Below, one piece after another: positions 8,237 to 16,679 of a stretch of DNA of 64,000 nt. The translations under genes were made by a program, and so were the position numbers. Every line of letters begins with the position of its first letter. Within the stretch, counting starts at the first letter, position 1. Source of the DNA: Hydromicrobium sp964415365 (GTDB lineage: Bacteria > Actinomycetota > Humimicrobiia > Humimicrobiales > Humimicrobiaceae). The notes under the pieces are model-generated. The model did no database searches and had not been told where the DNA came from. It was given only the letters and a program-made list of their open reading frames with translations. The DNA is taken from the NCBI GenBank assembly GCA_964415365.1, contig CAYPYW010000005.1, positions 33,853 to 97,852 of the forward strand, given 5' to 3'.

Positions 8237-8656
8237 ACAATAATAGTATCTTATGCCCCAACTATAATTTATTAAATTGAATGGGGTGCAATAGAAATTC
8301 TCGTAGGAAAGGATTCTGTAAAATAAATTAATCTGTTTTTAATACGGCGGTAATTAAAAATTTGATTACAGCATTATTTTATAAAAACAAGTTTAGTAAA
8401 TAAAGGTAGAGGATTTTTAAGATATTTATAAATCTAAATTGGAGGTGAGATCATGTATGGATGACAAAGATTGCTGGTCAAGCAGCAAATTTTAAAAGTA
8501 GGAATATAAATTAGAGAAAGGGGATAGTTATTGAGGAAGAGATATAATAAAGAAGGGATTTGTTAAGAAAACTGCATCGATGAATATCTATAAACAAATC
8601 CCAAAGATATACTAATTGTTTTTGTTGGAAATTTCAAGTGTAGAGGAGAGATCAAA
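8237..8656 (+). promoter_or_regulatory. Long 5' leader of the ABC importer operon, with mini-ORFs and stem-loops
   Basis: This 420-base stretch has no gene of normal size. CCCCA and TGGGG arms form a stem near 8256-8288. A strong ribosome-binding site GGAGGTGA (8441-8448) precedes ATG 8453, which reads only three codons (MYG). An overlapping ATG at 8457 reads 12 codons (MDDKDCWSSSKF). A perfect 10-base stem, GGGATTTGTT (8555-8564) with AACAAATCCC (8593-8602), lies before the real gene start. I recognise no known riboswitch. It could be a translational or processing control region, or the remnant of a deleted gene. Confidence 0.4.
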
Positions 8657-10120
8657 ATGAAAAAAATTGTTTATTTCCTGTTAATAGTTGTACTTACTAC
8701 TTCAATGCTGTTTTTAAGTATAAGTTGTAAAGAAAAAGCTGAAGGAACAGCTGAGGAAGTAGCGGAAGAGACCGAGGAAACAGTTGAGGAAGTAGCGGAA
8801 GAGACAGAGGAAACAGTAGAAGAGGCAGCCATTCCCGGAGAATGGGGAAATATTGATTGGAGACAATTTGAAGGAACTGAGTTATTTATAGTAGCGACTT
8901 CGATGCCAGTATCTGAGGTTTACAAAGAACATATTGGTGAATTCGAAGAACTAACAGGAATAAAGGTAAACTTAGAATTAATGGCAAGTGCAGACAGAAG
9001 GAAAATACAATTTACCGATTTTTCTACCGGAAGAGGTTTATACGATGTCGGTGCTGATAGCATGGCCTACCGTCAATTATATGCAGAGTCTAATTTTGTG
9101 GAAAATCTGGATAAATATCTGAATGACCCAAAATTAACCGATAAAGAATGGTATAATATTGATGATTATCTGCCTGATGTTATCAAGGGAGGTTATAGTA
9201 AGGCTGGAGATTTTGTTGCTATACCATTTACTTGTGAATACTATCTCCTATGGTATCTAAAAGATGTTTTCGACCAGCTTGGGTTGAATCCTCCTGAGAC
9301 TTGGGATGAATACGAGCAAGTTGTCGAAGCAATTGATAATGCAAGAGAAGCTGGCGAAATTGATGCTTATGCGTATGTTGACAGAACAGTACCAACGGGT
9401 GAAGGTGCCTGGAGTATGTTTTGCTCAGCGAGTCGTTGGGGTCTAGACTTAATAAACTTTGATGAAAAGATAAGTAATATGAGTACTCCGGAAGTTATTG
9501 AGTTTATGGAGTTTTACACAAGTTGGCCAGTAAAATATGGACCTCCGGGAGCTACTAACTGGAACTGGACTGAGATCGGAAATGCTTTTGGCCAGGGTAA
9601 GTTAGCTATGACGTTTGGTGGAAATGCTTCATGGGCCATTATTGAAGATGAATCAAAATCAACCGTTGCAGGAAAGGTTGGATATGCTCATTGTCCAATG
9701 AGAAATGATGGTAGGGATATTCTTTATGAATGGAGTTGGATGATAAACTCAGATTCTCAAAATAAAGAAGCTTCATGGCTGTTTGTGCAATGGGCAACAT
9801 CACCCACACTAATGAAGGAAATTGCTCCACAATATGGTGTCCCGGCAAGAGCTTCTTGCTATAGCGATCCAGCTTATATAGAGGCTATGCCTAATCAGGA
9901 ATTTGTTGATGCCCAACTCTGGATGATGGAGAATGGAATTAATCCAAAATCACAGACCACCACTTCTCTTTATGGAGAGGCAGCAGATATTTTATCTAAA
10001 GAGATGAATAATGTAGTTGCAGACATAAAAGATGTTGTAACAGCATGTGCCGATGCTGATGCTGCGCTTGCAGAGCTTGGTTACACAGCTGCTGAAGAAT
10101 ATTACGAACCTGCTGAATAA
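8657..10120 (+). CDS. ABC transporter extracellular solute-binding protein (family 1), lipoprotein
   Basis: 487 residues. A lysine start, hydrophobic stretch and Cys24 after SIS form a lipoprotein signal, so the mature protein is tethered to the outer face of the membrane. Residues about 30-56 are a very acidic linker (EEVAEETEETV twice). The rest is a family-1 sugar-binding fold, with FEELTGIKVNLE near the start and WGLDLINFDEK, FGQGKLAMTFGGNASWAI and QWATSPTLMKEIAP further on. It delivers a carbohydrate or polyol (possibly a glycerol-phosphate-type ligand as for UgpB) to the permeases that follow. GAGGAGAG gives a good ribosome-binding site. The operator at 8210 indicates LacI control. No ATPase gene is present nearby. 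Confidence 0.88.
   Translation: MKKIVYFLLIVVLTTSMLFLSISCKEKAEGTAEEVAEETEETVEEVAEETEETVEEAAIPGEWGNIDWRQFEGTELFIVATSMPVSEVYKEHIGEFEELTGIKVNLELMASADRRKIQFTDFSTGRGLYDVGADSMAYRQLYAESNFVENLDKYLNDPKLTDKEWYNIDDYLPDVIKGGYSKAGDFVAIPFTCEYYLLWYLKDVFDQLGLNPPETWDEYEQVVEAIDNAREAGEIDAYAYVDRTVPTGEGAWSMFCSASRWGLDLINFDEKISNMSTPEVIEFMEFYTSWPVKYGPPGATNWNWTEIGNAFGQGKLAMTFGGNASWAIIEDESKSTVAGKVGYAHCPMRNDGRDILYEWSWMINSDSQNKEASWLFVQWATSPTLMKEIAPQYGVPARASCYSDPAYIEAMPNQEFVDAQLWMMENGINPKSQTTTSLYGEAADILSKEMNNVVADIKDVVTACADADAALAELGYTAAEEYYEPAE
8753..8818 (+). repeat. 33-base tandem duplication in the acidic linker of the solute-binding protein
   Basis: Two adjacent 33-base units (8753-8785 and 8786-8818) differ at only two positions and encode EEVAEETEETV twice. 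An in-frame slippage duplication that lengthens the flexible tether between lipid anchor and binding domain is the likely origin. Copy number may vary between strains. Confidence 0.8.
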
Positions 10121-10147
10121 TAAGATAAAATAATAATGAAAGAAAAA

Positions 10148-10182
10148 GCTAATATAGAGGGGTTGAATCCCTCTATATTAGC
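10148..10182 (+). terminator. Perfect 14-base stem-loop between the binding-protein and permease genes
   Basis: GCTAATATAGAGGG (10148-10161) pairs without mismatch with CCCTCTATATTAGC (10169-10182) around the loop GTTGAAT. No T-run follows. In this position, after the solute-binding gene and before its permeases, such hairpins usually stabilise the upstream message or partly end transcription so that more binding protein than permease is made. The remaining 120 bases before the permease show nothing further. Confidence 0.6.
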
Positions 10183-10302
10183 GTAATAACAATAAAAAAT
10201 TATGTATGCTATGCAAGTTTGCTGATTGAAATTAATTAACAAACGTAATCCTCAATAGATTAAAAAGTGAAATAGTAAAATTAGTTAGAATATTCATTAC
10301 AA

Positions 10303-11175
10303 ATGACAGATAAAAAATTCATATATTTATCAATAATCCCCCTTATATTGATGGTTGTGTTAATAGGTATTGTTCCGTTGATTTATTCTTTTAATCTTTC
10401 ATTAAGGGATTTTAGCCTGCTTCAAAAAACACATGAGTTCATTGGATTAACTAATTATATAAATTTATTTTCTAATGAGAGATTTATACATGCGGCGGTA
10501 TTTACAATTATATTTGCCCTGGTAGCTACCGGGATAGAATTGGTGATCGGTTTTATTTTAGCTTATGTTTTAGCGGATAAAAGTGTTTCAAAAAAATATT
10601 CATCAATTATGCGAACATTAATGATGATACCATATATAGTTGCTCCGGTAGCAATATCATATGTTTTTAAAAGTTTGATCTATGATCCTAGTTCAGGGTA
10701 TCTGAATTATTTTTTAAGGCTTTTAAACCTTCCGCAGTTCATAATATTTCAAGGAATGTATAATGGAATAATTGCTATACTTGTGTTGGAAATAATACTA
10801 AGAACACCTTTTATAACACTAATTCTTTATGCTGGAATATCGGCTATTCCTGATTCAGTCATCGAGGCAGCAGAGATAGACGGTGCAAATTTTATGCAGC
10901 GAATATTCAGGATTATAATACCTCATACAAGTAGTGTTATAGCAGTGGCATTCATTTTTAGATTTATGTCAGCAGTAAAAATGTTTGATGAAGTTTATGT
11001 TGTAACGGGAGGTGGCCCAGGATTTCTTACAGAAAATCTTTCACTCTATGCATCCGCACAAGCATTTGAATTTTTTCATAATGGCTATGCTGCAGCTGCT
11101 ACCATTGTATTTTTTATAGCTATTGTGATAATAATAAATATTTTTCTTAAGGCTAGCAAATTTGGAGTTGATTAA
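10303..11175 (+). CDS. ABC sugar transporter permease (MalF/UgpA type)
   Basis: 290 residues with about six membrane helices. The first helix starts after MTDKKFIYLSIIP. The EAA loop, which docks on the ATPase, is visible as EAAEIDGANFMQRIFRIIIP (about residues 188-207). The protein has MalF-type length without the extra MalF insert. No clear Shine-Dalgarno site precedes ATG, so expression may depend on coupling or be low compared with the binding protein. It pairs with the MalG-type permease 17 bases downstream. The ATP-binding subunit must be encoded elsewhere, as often happens where one MsmK-like ATPase serves several importers. Confidence 0.88.
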   Translation: MTDKKFIYLSIIPLILMVVLIGIVPLIYSFNLSLRDFSLLQKTHEFIGLTNYINLFSNERFIHAAVFTIIFALVATGIELVIGFILAYVLADKSVSKKYSSIMRTLMMIPYIVAPVAISYVFKSLIYDPSSGYLNYFLRLLNLPQFIIFQGMYNGIIAILVLEIILRTPFITLILYAGISAIPDSVIEAAEIDGANFMQRIFRIIIPHTSSVIAVAFIFRFMSAVKMFDEVYVVTGGGPGFLTENLSLYASAQAFEFFHNGYAAAATIVFFIAIVIIINIFLKASKFGVD

Positions 11176-11192
11176 AAAGGTGAATCATATAA

Positions 11193-12014
11193 ATGAAGAA
11201 TAGAACATTAAAAATTGTTAAGCATGTTTTTTTAGCTTTAGCTGCTTTTATCGGTCTATTTCCATTTATTTTAGTATTTCTAACTTCGATTAAAACACGT
11301 GTGGATGCCATAGCAATGCCCCCAAAATGGTTTTTTACTCCGACTTTCAGTAACTATATTGAACAGCTATTCAATGTGGATTTTCTTAATTCAGCAAAAA
11401 ATAGTTTAATCATTGCAGGGACTGCTACTCTAATTTCAACTATTATAGGTACTTTGGCTGGATATACATTTGCAAAATTTAAGTTCCGGGGTAGAAAGCT
11501 TTTATCACAGTCAACTCTCTGGTTAAGAATGGTGCCACCAATAGCATTTGTAATACCCTATTTTGTTATATGGAGTAATTTTAAACTTACGGATACGTAT
11601 TTTGCAATGATTATTATGTATATTAATGTGGCTGTACCTATTATAACTTGGATGATGTATAGTTTTTTCAAAGACATTCCAGTATCGGTTGAGGAAGCAG
11701 GTCTGGTTGATGGATGTAATAGGTTACAGGTTTTACGATATATCATCATTCCTATGGTTTTACCAGGAATTTATGCTGCTTCAAGTTTATCATTTATCCT
11801 TTTATGGAATGAGTTCCTGTTCGCCTTATTTATCACAGGAAAGCATACGCGAACTCTGCCGGCAGAAATTTATGCTTCAATTGGCTATTATGAATTGGAT
11901 TGGGGACAACTTTCAACCATTGCTGTAGTTGCAATTATACCTGCAATAATTTTTATATCTCTGACTCAAAGGTATATAGTCCGTGGGCTGACTATGGGTG
12001 CAATTAAGGAGTGA
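11193..12014 (+). CDS. ABC carbohydrate transporter permease (MalG/UgpE type)
   Basis: 273 residues, six predicted membrane segments. The EAA loop EEAGLVDGCNRLQVLRYIIIP (cytoplasmic, about residue 168 on) and the C-terminal QRYIVRGLTMGAIKE are hallmarks of MalG-type permeases. AAAAAGGTG precedes ATG at suitable spacing. It is the second half of the heterodimeric channel and ends the importer operon; a 105-base gap follows before the phosphate transporter. Confidence 0.88.
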   Translation: MKNRTLKIVKHVFLALAAFIGLFPFILVFLTSIKTRVDAIAMPPKWFFTPTFSNYIEQLFNVDFLNSAKNSLIIAGTATLISTIIGTLAGYTFAKFKFRGRKLLSQSTLWLRMVPPIAFVIPYFVIWSNFKLTDTYFAMIIMYINVAVPIITWMMYSFFKDIPVSVEEAGLVDGCNRLQVLRYIIIPMVLPGIYAASSLSFILLWNEFLFALFITGKHTRTLPAEIYASIGYYELDWGQLSTIAVVAIIPAIIFISLTQRYIVRGLTMGAIKE

Positions 12015-12119
12015 TTTATTTAATATTTATTTTCACAATGATGTAACCAATGTAATAGGAAACAGCAAATATGGAAGTTTATAAAAACTTATAAAATATG
12101 GAAGGTGAATCTCTAAAAT

Positions 12120-13115
12120 ATGACCATCTACGTGATAATATTAGTAATATTAATACTTGTTTATGCATTTCTAAATGGATTCCATGATAGCTGTACAGTA
12201 GTTGCTACCTTGATTGCATCACGAGCCACGTCTACTAAAATAGCTCTTTTTATAGCAGCTATTGGAAATCTTGCTGGTCCCTTTATCCTGGGTACCGCAG
12301 TAGCTAAAACACTAGGAGAGGGTCTCTTCAACCTTTATTCATTAAAAATAGAGGCAATCCTATTTGCTATTATAGGTGCAATTGCATGGAGTCTACTGAC
12401 TTGGTTTTTTGCAATACCATCATCTTCATCTCATACCATAATAGGTGCAATGCTCGGTTCCTCAATTATCTTTAGTGGAATTGCTTCAATCAAGTTTGCA
12501 GGATTATATAAAATTATAATTTTTTTGCTACTTAGCCCTGTAATTGGATATATTTTTGGTTATATAAATTCTAAAATAACATGCATGCTTTTAAGAAATG
12601 CTAAACCTAAGATAAACACCATATTGAGAATTTTACAAATTCCCATTACCTCAATGGTGGCGATAAGTCATGGTGCCAATGATTCTCAGAAGACTACATC
12701 ACTTATGGCCATGGTATTTTTCATTCTTGGAGCATCCTCAAGCTTCTATATCCCATTCTGGATGATAGCAGCAAACGCAGCAGCAATATCTATAGGCACA
12801 ATTGTAGGAGGAGGAAGGATAATAAAAACATTGGGTCAGAAAATATACAAAATAAGACCAGTAGATGGTTTTTCGGCCCAGCTTTCTTCTGCTGTTATAA
12901 TTTGTGTTTCTTCAATACTAGGAGGACCTGTAAGCTCAACTCATGTAGTAACCTCGGCAATAGTGGGTGCGGGAGCATCAGAAAGAATAAACAAGATAAG
13001 ATGGACTACTCTAAATAAGGTTATCTTTGTTCTTTTTACAACAATACCTGCTTCTGCTATTTGTTCAATATTACTGTCATATTTGTATGTAACATTTAAA
13101 GGATGGTTATTGTGA
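12120..13115 (+). CDS. Inorganic phosphate transporter, PiT family
   Basis: 331 residues with roughly ten membrane helices and the two inverted PiT signatures: NGFHDSCTVVATLIASRA near the N-terminus and SHGANDSQKTTSLM in the second half. It is a low-affinity proton- or sodium-driven phosphate carrier of the cytoplasmic membrane. GGAAGGTGA lies upstream of ATG. The stop overlaps the start of the DUF47 gene. Its position within a sugar-phosphate catabolic region suggests it balances phosphate released or consumed there, possibly exporting phosphate; that is inference. Confidence 0.9.
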   Translation: MTIYVIILVILILVYAFLNGFHDSCTVVATLIASRATSTKIALFIAAIGNLAGPFILGTAVAKTLGEGLFNLYSLKIEAILFAIIGAIAWSLLTWFFAIPSSSSHTIIGAMLGSSIIFSGIASIKFAGLYKIIIFLLLSPVIGYIFGYINSKITCMLLRNAKPKINTILRILQIPITSMVAISHGANDSQKTTSLMAMVFFILGASSSFYIPFWMIAANAAAISIGTIVGGGRIIKTLGQKIYKIRPVDGFSAQLSSAVIICVSSILGGPVSSTHVVTSAIVGAGASERINKIRWTTLNKVIFVLFTTIPASAICSILLSYLYVTFKGWLL

Positions 13116-13729
13116 GACTATTTAAGAGAAGAAAATCTATATTTCTGAAACTTTTGATTGACCAGGCGGGAAGAACAATGGAAGGAATTGAATATTTAAA
13201 GCATTATATGGAATCAGGGGATAGTTCTACTGCAAAGGATATAGATAATAAAGAAAAAGAAGGAGACGAAATTAGAAGGATATTGATAGATGAAATAAAC
13301 AGGACTTTTTCAACACCATTTGACAGAGAAGACATCTTCTCCCTGTCAAGGGCTATAGATGACATACTTGATTATGCAAATACGGCAGTAGATGAGATGG
13401 ACATTTTAAATATTAAACCAAATTCACATCTTATAAAAATGTCAGATATCCTTTTAAGAGCTGCAAGAAACCTATACCAGGCTGTAAAAATGCTATCAAG
13501 TTATCCAAGAGTATCTACAAATCATGTAATCAAGACAAAAGAGTTTGAAAATAGGTTGGAAAGGGTTTACAGAGCTGCTCTTTCAGAACTTTTCAGTACC
13601 CCAAAAGACTTGAAAGGAATAATTGATATTTTAAAGGAAAGAGAGCTTTACAGACACCTTTCAAATGCGGGTGATAAATGTGATGAAGCAGCAGATATTA
13701 TTGGAGACATACTGGTTAAAAACTTTTAA
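13112..13729 (+). CDS. DUF47 (PhoU-like) phosphate transport accessory protein
   Basis: About 205 residues, nearly all helix, with the DUF47/TIGR00153 pattern (EGDEIRRILIDEINRTFSTPFDREDIFSLSRAIDDILDYAN). The family almost always lies beside a pit gene and is thought to regulate the transporter. The GTG at 13112 forms a 4-base GTGA overlap with the pit stop and yields the usual MRLFKRRK beginning. An ATG at 13103 in the same frame would add three residues. GGATGG upstream could serve as ribosome-binding site for either. Confidence 0.85.
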   Translation: MRLFKRRKSIFLKLLIDQAGRTMEGIEYLKHYMESGDSSTAKDIDNKEKEGDEIRRILIDEINRTFSTPFDREDIFSLSRAIDDILDYANTAVDEMDILNIKPNSHLIKMSDILLRAARNLYQAVKMLSSYPRVSTNHVIKTKEFENRLERVYRAALSELFSTPKDLKGIIDILKERELYRHLSNAGDKCDEAADIIGDILVKNF

Positions 13730-13890
13730 AAAATATTGCAGAGAAGTATAAATAAATATTAATCTGCAGCGAAGTAATACAAAGATATAAGATTGGTTTT
13801 GGATATATTTAGGGACAGAAATGGAGAATATTACGGGATCTTATTTTTATAAAAAGATAATTATATTTTATGCATTTAGAGGGAGGAAAA

Positions 13891-14736
13891 ATGTGGTTAA
13901 AAGGCTGTTTCCATATTCATTCTAGCCACAGCGATGGTAAATTAAAACCGGCTGAAATTTATAATTTCTATAAGAATAAGGGGTATGATTTCATCGCGAT
14001 AACTGATCATAATATCGTTACAAAAGTAAATAATAAATCTGATAAAGACTTTCTGGTTATAGAAAACTCGGTAGAGTTTAATCTTGCCGATTCAGATTTG
14101 CATATACTTGGTATCGGCATGCAAAGTGAAAGGTTTGAGAAGTTTCAAGATCACCAGGAAATAATAAATTATATATTGAAAAACGGTGGTATTAGCATAA
14201 TAGCTCATCCCAACTGGTTGTGGGTGCCTGGTTTCAATGAATTATCAAGATTAAGAGATTATCATGGTATAGAAATCTTTAATGCCTCTATAAAAGAACC
14301 ACCTGTGGATTTATATTCAAGTTCATCTTTTGCACTGGAAAAATGGGATTATCTGTTAAGTAAAGGCATTGAAATATGGGGTTTTGCTGCTGATGATTTA
14401 CACGCTCCAAAGAAGCATTTGGTTTTTAATGGATGGATAATGGTAAACGTAAAAAAAATGTCTAAGGAGGATATATTTGATTCTATAAAAAAAGGAGACT
14501 TCTACTGTTCGACTGGTGTTATTTTGAATGATTATTATTGTAACGAAAATAATTATTATGTGGATTCAGAAAATGGAGAAGAAGTGGTTTTTGTAGGTGA
14601 TAATGGAAAGATAATAAAAGCAATAGATGGGAAAAAAGGCAAAATTGAAATAAGTAAGAAATTTAAATATATAAGATGTGAAGTAAGATCGAAAGATGGG
14701 ATTGCATATACTCAGCCTGTTTTTACAGGTTCCTGA
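13891..14736 (+). CDS. PHP-domain protein (predicted metal-dependent phosphoesterase)
   Basis: 281 residues. Motif I is FHIHSSHSDG and motif II ITDHN, both metal-binding PHP signatures. IIAHPNW supplies a further histidine and FAADDLH the last aspartate and histidine. PHP proteins cleave phosphate esters using two or three metal ions. GGGAGG (13881-13886) directly before ATG 13891 decides this start; an in-frame ATG at 13870 lacks such a site. It opens the run of sugar-metabolism genes after the phosphate transporter. The substrate is unknown; a phosphodiester or sugar phosphate imported by the upstream transporters is an attractive guess. Confidence 0.75.
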   Translation: MWLKGCFHIHSSHSDGKLKPAEIYNFYKNKGYDFIAITDHNIVTKVNNKSDKDFLVIENSVEFNLADSDLHILGIGMQSERFEKFQDHQEIINYILKNGGISIIAHPNWLWVPGFNELSRLRDYHGIEIFNASIKEPPVDLYSSSSFALEKWDYLLSKGIEIWGFAADDLHAPKKHLVFNGWIMVNVKKMSKEDIFDSIKKGDFYCSTGVILNDYYCNENNYYVDSENGEEVVFVGDNGKIIKAIDGKKGKIEISKKFKYIRCEVRSKDGIAYTQPVFTGS

Positions 14737-14788
14737 GTTACTCATGGATATATGTTTAATAAATATAAGTTAGATTGAGGAGCAAGAA

Positions 14789-15745
14789 ATGCAGGAATTA
14801 CAGAATTTCGAAAAAAAGAATAATGATATCAGAAACGCTTTCAAAGAATTAATAAAAAGAAATAAGATAAAAAACAAACTTAAACTATCCTGGAGCAACT
14901 GGGGTTTTGGATTGGAACCTATTGAAGATTCTTTTAAAAGGTTAAAAAAATATGGTGTTAATTATGTTGAGCTGCATGGAAACAGGTATGGTCCTGATTT
15001 GGGATATAGGGCAGAAAAATTAAAAAAATTTCTTTCCAGTTATGATATAAAGGTATCAGGTGTGTGTGGAATGGTCTGGGAGGAATCCGAGCTTGCTTCA
15101 AAAAGTCCGTTTATCAGGCAAAGATGTATAGATTATTTTAGGAGGAATATAGAACTATGCAGAGAAGTAGGGGGAGAGTATATATTATTTACACCTGGTG
15201 CTGTAGGAAGACCTCAAAAGTATGATGATTTTGAGTTCGACAGGGCAGTTGAAGCTTTAAAAATACTGGGAGATCTTTTTTTGGATGCAGGGGTAAAAGC
15301 AGCAATTGAGCCAGTTAGAAAAGATGAAGTGAGCTTCTGCCATACATTTGAAGATGTCGCACGTTTAATAAAGGCTGTAGACCATAAGGGTGTGGCCCAT
15401 ATTGCAGGAGATGTCTATCATATGCTTCACCACGAAGAACATATCGGGAAAACTATATTGGATTTTGGTGATTACCTGGTAAATATTCATATGGCTGATA
15501 CCAACAGGAAAGCATTGGGTTCCGGGATGCTGGACCTGGATATAATAATTATGACACTGTATCTTATAGATTATAATAATAAAAAAGCCTTTCTATCTGC
15601 AGAGCCGCTGGGTCCAAGTGCAGATCCATATTATCAAATTTACGGTAGAACGGATCCCGGGATTCTGGATAAACTTGTATCTGATACGTCTGAATATTTT
15701 CATAAAAGAGAAAGCATAGTGCTTGAGGAAGGTAATGATGATTGA
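14789..15745 (+). CDS. Sugar phosphate isomerase/epimerase (xylose isomerase-like TIM barrel)
   Basis: 318 residues of the AP-endonuclease-2/xylose-isomerase-like fold. The four metal ligands of this epimerase group can be seen in order: E in AAIEPVR, D in AGDVYHM, H in NIHMADT, and E in LSAEPLG. This resembles D-tagatose/D-psicose 3-epimerases and IolE/IolI-type enzymes. The first 25 residues are a charged extension not usual in the family. TTGAGGAGC precedes ATG. The gene overlaps the following kinase, so the isomerised sugar is probably phosphorylated next. The specific sugar cannot be named. Confidence 0.8.
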   Translation: MQELQNFEKKNNDIRNAFKELIKRNKIKNKLKLSWSNWGFGLEPIEDSFKRLKKYGVNYVELHGNRYGPDLGYRAEKLKKFLSSYDIKVSGVCGMVWEESELASKSPFIRQRCIDYFRRNIELCREVGGEYILFTPGAVGRPQKYDDFEFDRAVEALKILGDLFLDAGVKAAIEPVRKDEVSFCHTFEDVARLIKAVDHKGVAHIAGDVYHMLHHEEHIGKTILDFGDYLVNIHMADTNRKALGSGMLDLDIIIMTLYLIDYNNKKAFLSAEPLGPSADPYYQIYGRTDPGILDKLVSDTSEYFHKRESIVLEEGNDD

Positions 15746-16679
15746 AATACTTACAGCGGGTGAGATACTGGTTGAAATAATGAGGGAAGAGATTGGCACC
15801 GGTCTTGCTGAAACAAGCACATTCAGAGGGCCTTTTGCAAGTGGGGCCCCTGCTATATTTATAGACACTGCTGCGAATCTGGGGCATAAGGCAGCTATTA
15901 TTGGCGGTGTTGGAGACGATGATTTCGGTGACCTGTGCATAAATAGATTAAAGGAAGACGGGGTGGAGATAGCTGGAATAAAAAGAAGTAAACTGGCCAC
16001 AGGAGTAGCTTTTGTTGCTTATTTTGATGATGGCAGCAGGAAATTTATTTACCATATCAGGGATTCGGCTGCCTCTGATCTGGGTGACCTGCCGGAGGAA
16101 AGAATAAAAGAGGTAAGGATATTTCATGTTATGGGGTGCTCTCTTATGATAAAAAAGGAAATAGCAGAAAGAATAATAGCATATGCAAATATGGTAAAAG
16201 AATCCGGAGGAAGGGTATCCTTTGACCCGAATATAAGAGTTGAACTTATGAACATGGATTATATAAAAAAGACAGTCAAAGATATTAGTAACCTTTCAGA
16301 CATAATGATGCCCGGGTTAAAGGAATTATACTTTCTAACAAATACTGATGATAAAAAAAGTGCTATAAAAAAAATACTGGAAAGAGTTGAGATACTGGTA
16401 TTAAAACTTGGCGACAGGGGATGTGAGATTTATTCTAAAGAATTGAATAAAGTTTTGAACGTCCCATCCTTTAAAATAGAGCAGATAGACCCCACAGGAG
16501 CAGGTGACTGTTTTGATGCGGGATTTTTATGTGCTTATCTTGAAGGTAAAAGCCTTTTTGATTGCGGTTTGCTTGCAAATGCCTGTGGCGCAATGAATAC
16601 AATGAAGCTGGGCCCGATGGAAGGAGTGGCAAGGAGGGAGATGGCGGATAAATTTATTGAATCTAATAGAAATGGCTAA
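15735..16679 (+). CDS. PfkB-family carbohydrate kinase
   Basis: About 314 residues, ribokinase fold. The first signature appears as GPFASGAPAIFIDTAANLG and the catalytic signature as DPTGAGDCFDAGF, whose second aspartate is the base. It phosphorylates a sugar or keto-sugar acid with ATP. The start is ATG 15735 or 15738, preceded by GAGGAAGG; a TTG at 15723 is possible but less likely. It overlaps the isomerase end by 11 bases and the aldolase-like gene by about 8. The order isomerase, kinase, GatZ-like protein suggests a path ending in a ketose bisphosphate. Confidence 0.82.
   Translation: MMIEILTAGEILVEIMREEIGTGLAETSTFRGPFASGAPAIFIDTAANLGHKAAIIGGVGDDDFGDLCINRLKEDGVEIAGIKRSKLATGVAFVAYFDDGSRKFIYHIRDSAASDLGDLPEERIKEVRIFHVMGCSLMIKKEIAERIIAYANMVKESGGRVSFDPNIRVELMNMDYIKKTVKDISNLSDIMMPGLKELYFLTNTDDKKSAIKKILERVEILVLKLGDRGCEIYSKELNKVLNVPSFKIEQIDPTGAGDCFDAGFLCAYLEGKSLFDCGLLANACGAMNTMKLGPMEGVARREMADKFIESNRNG

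Noticed and set aside
10121..12119. Missing ATPase gene of the sugar importer hidden in gaps
   Set aside because: No Walker A or LSGGQ motif occurs in any frame near the importer; the two ATPases in the window belong to exporters.
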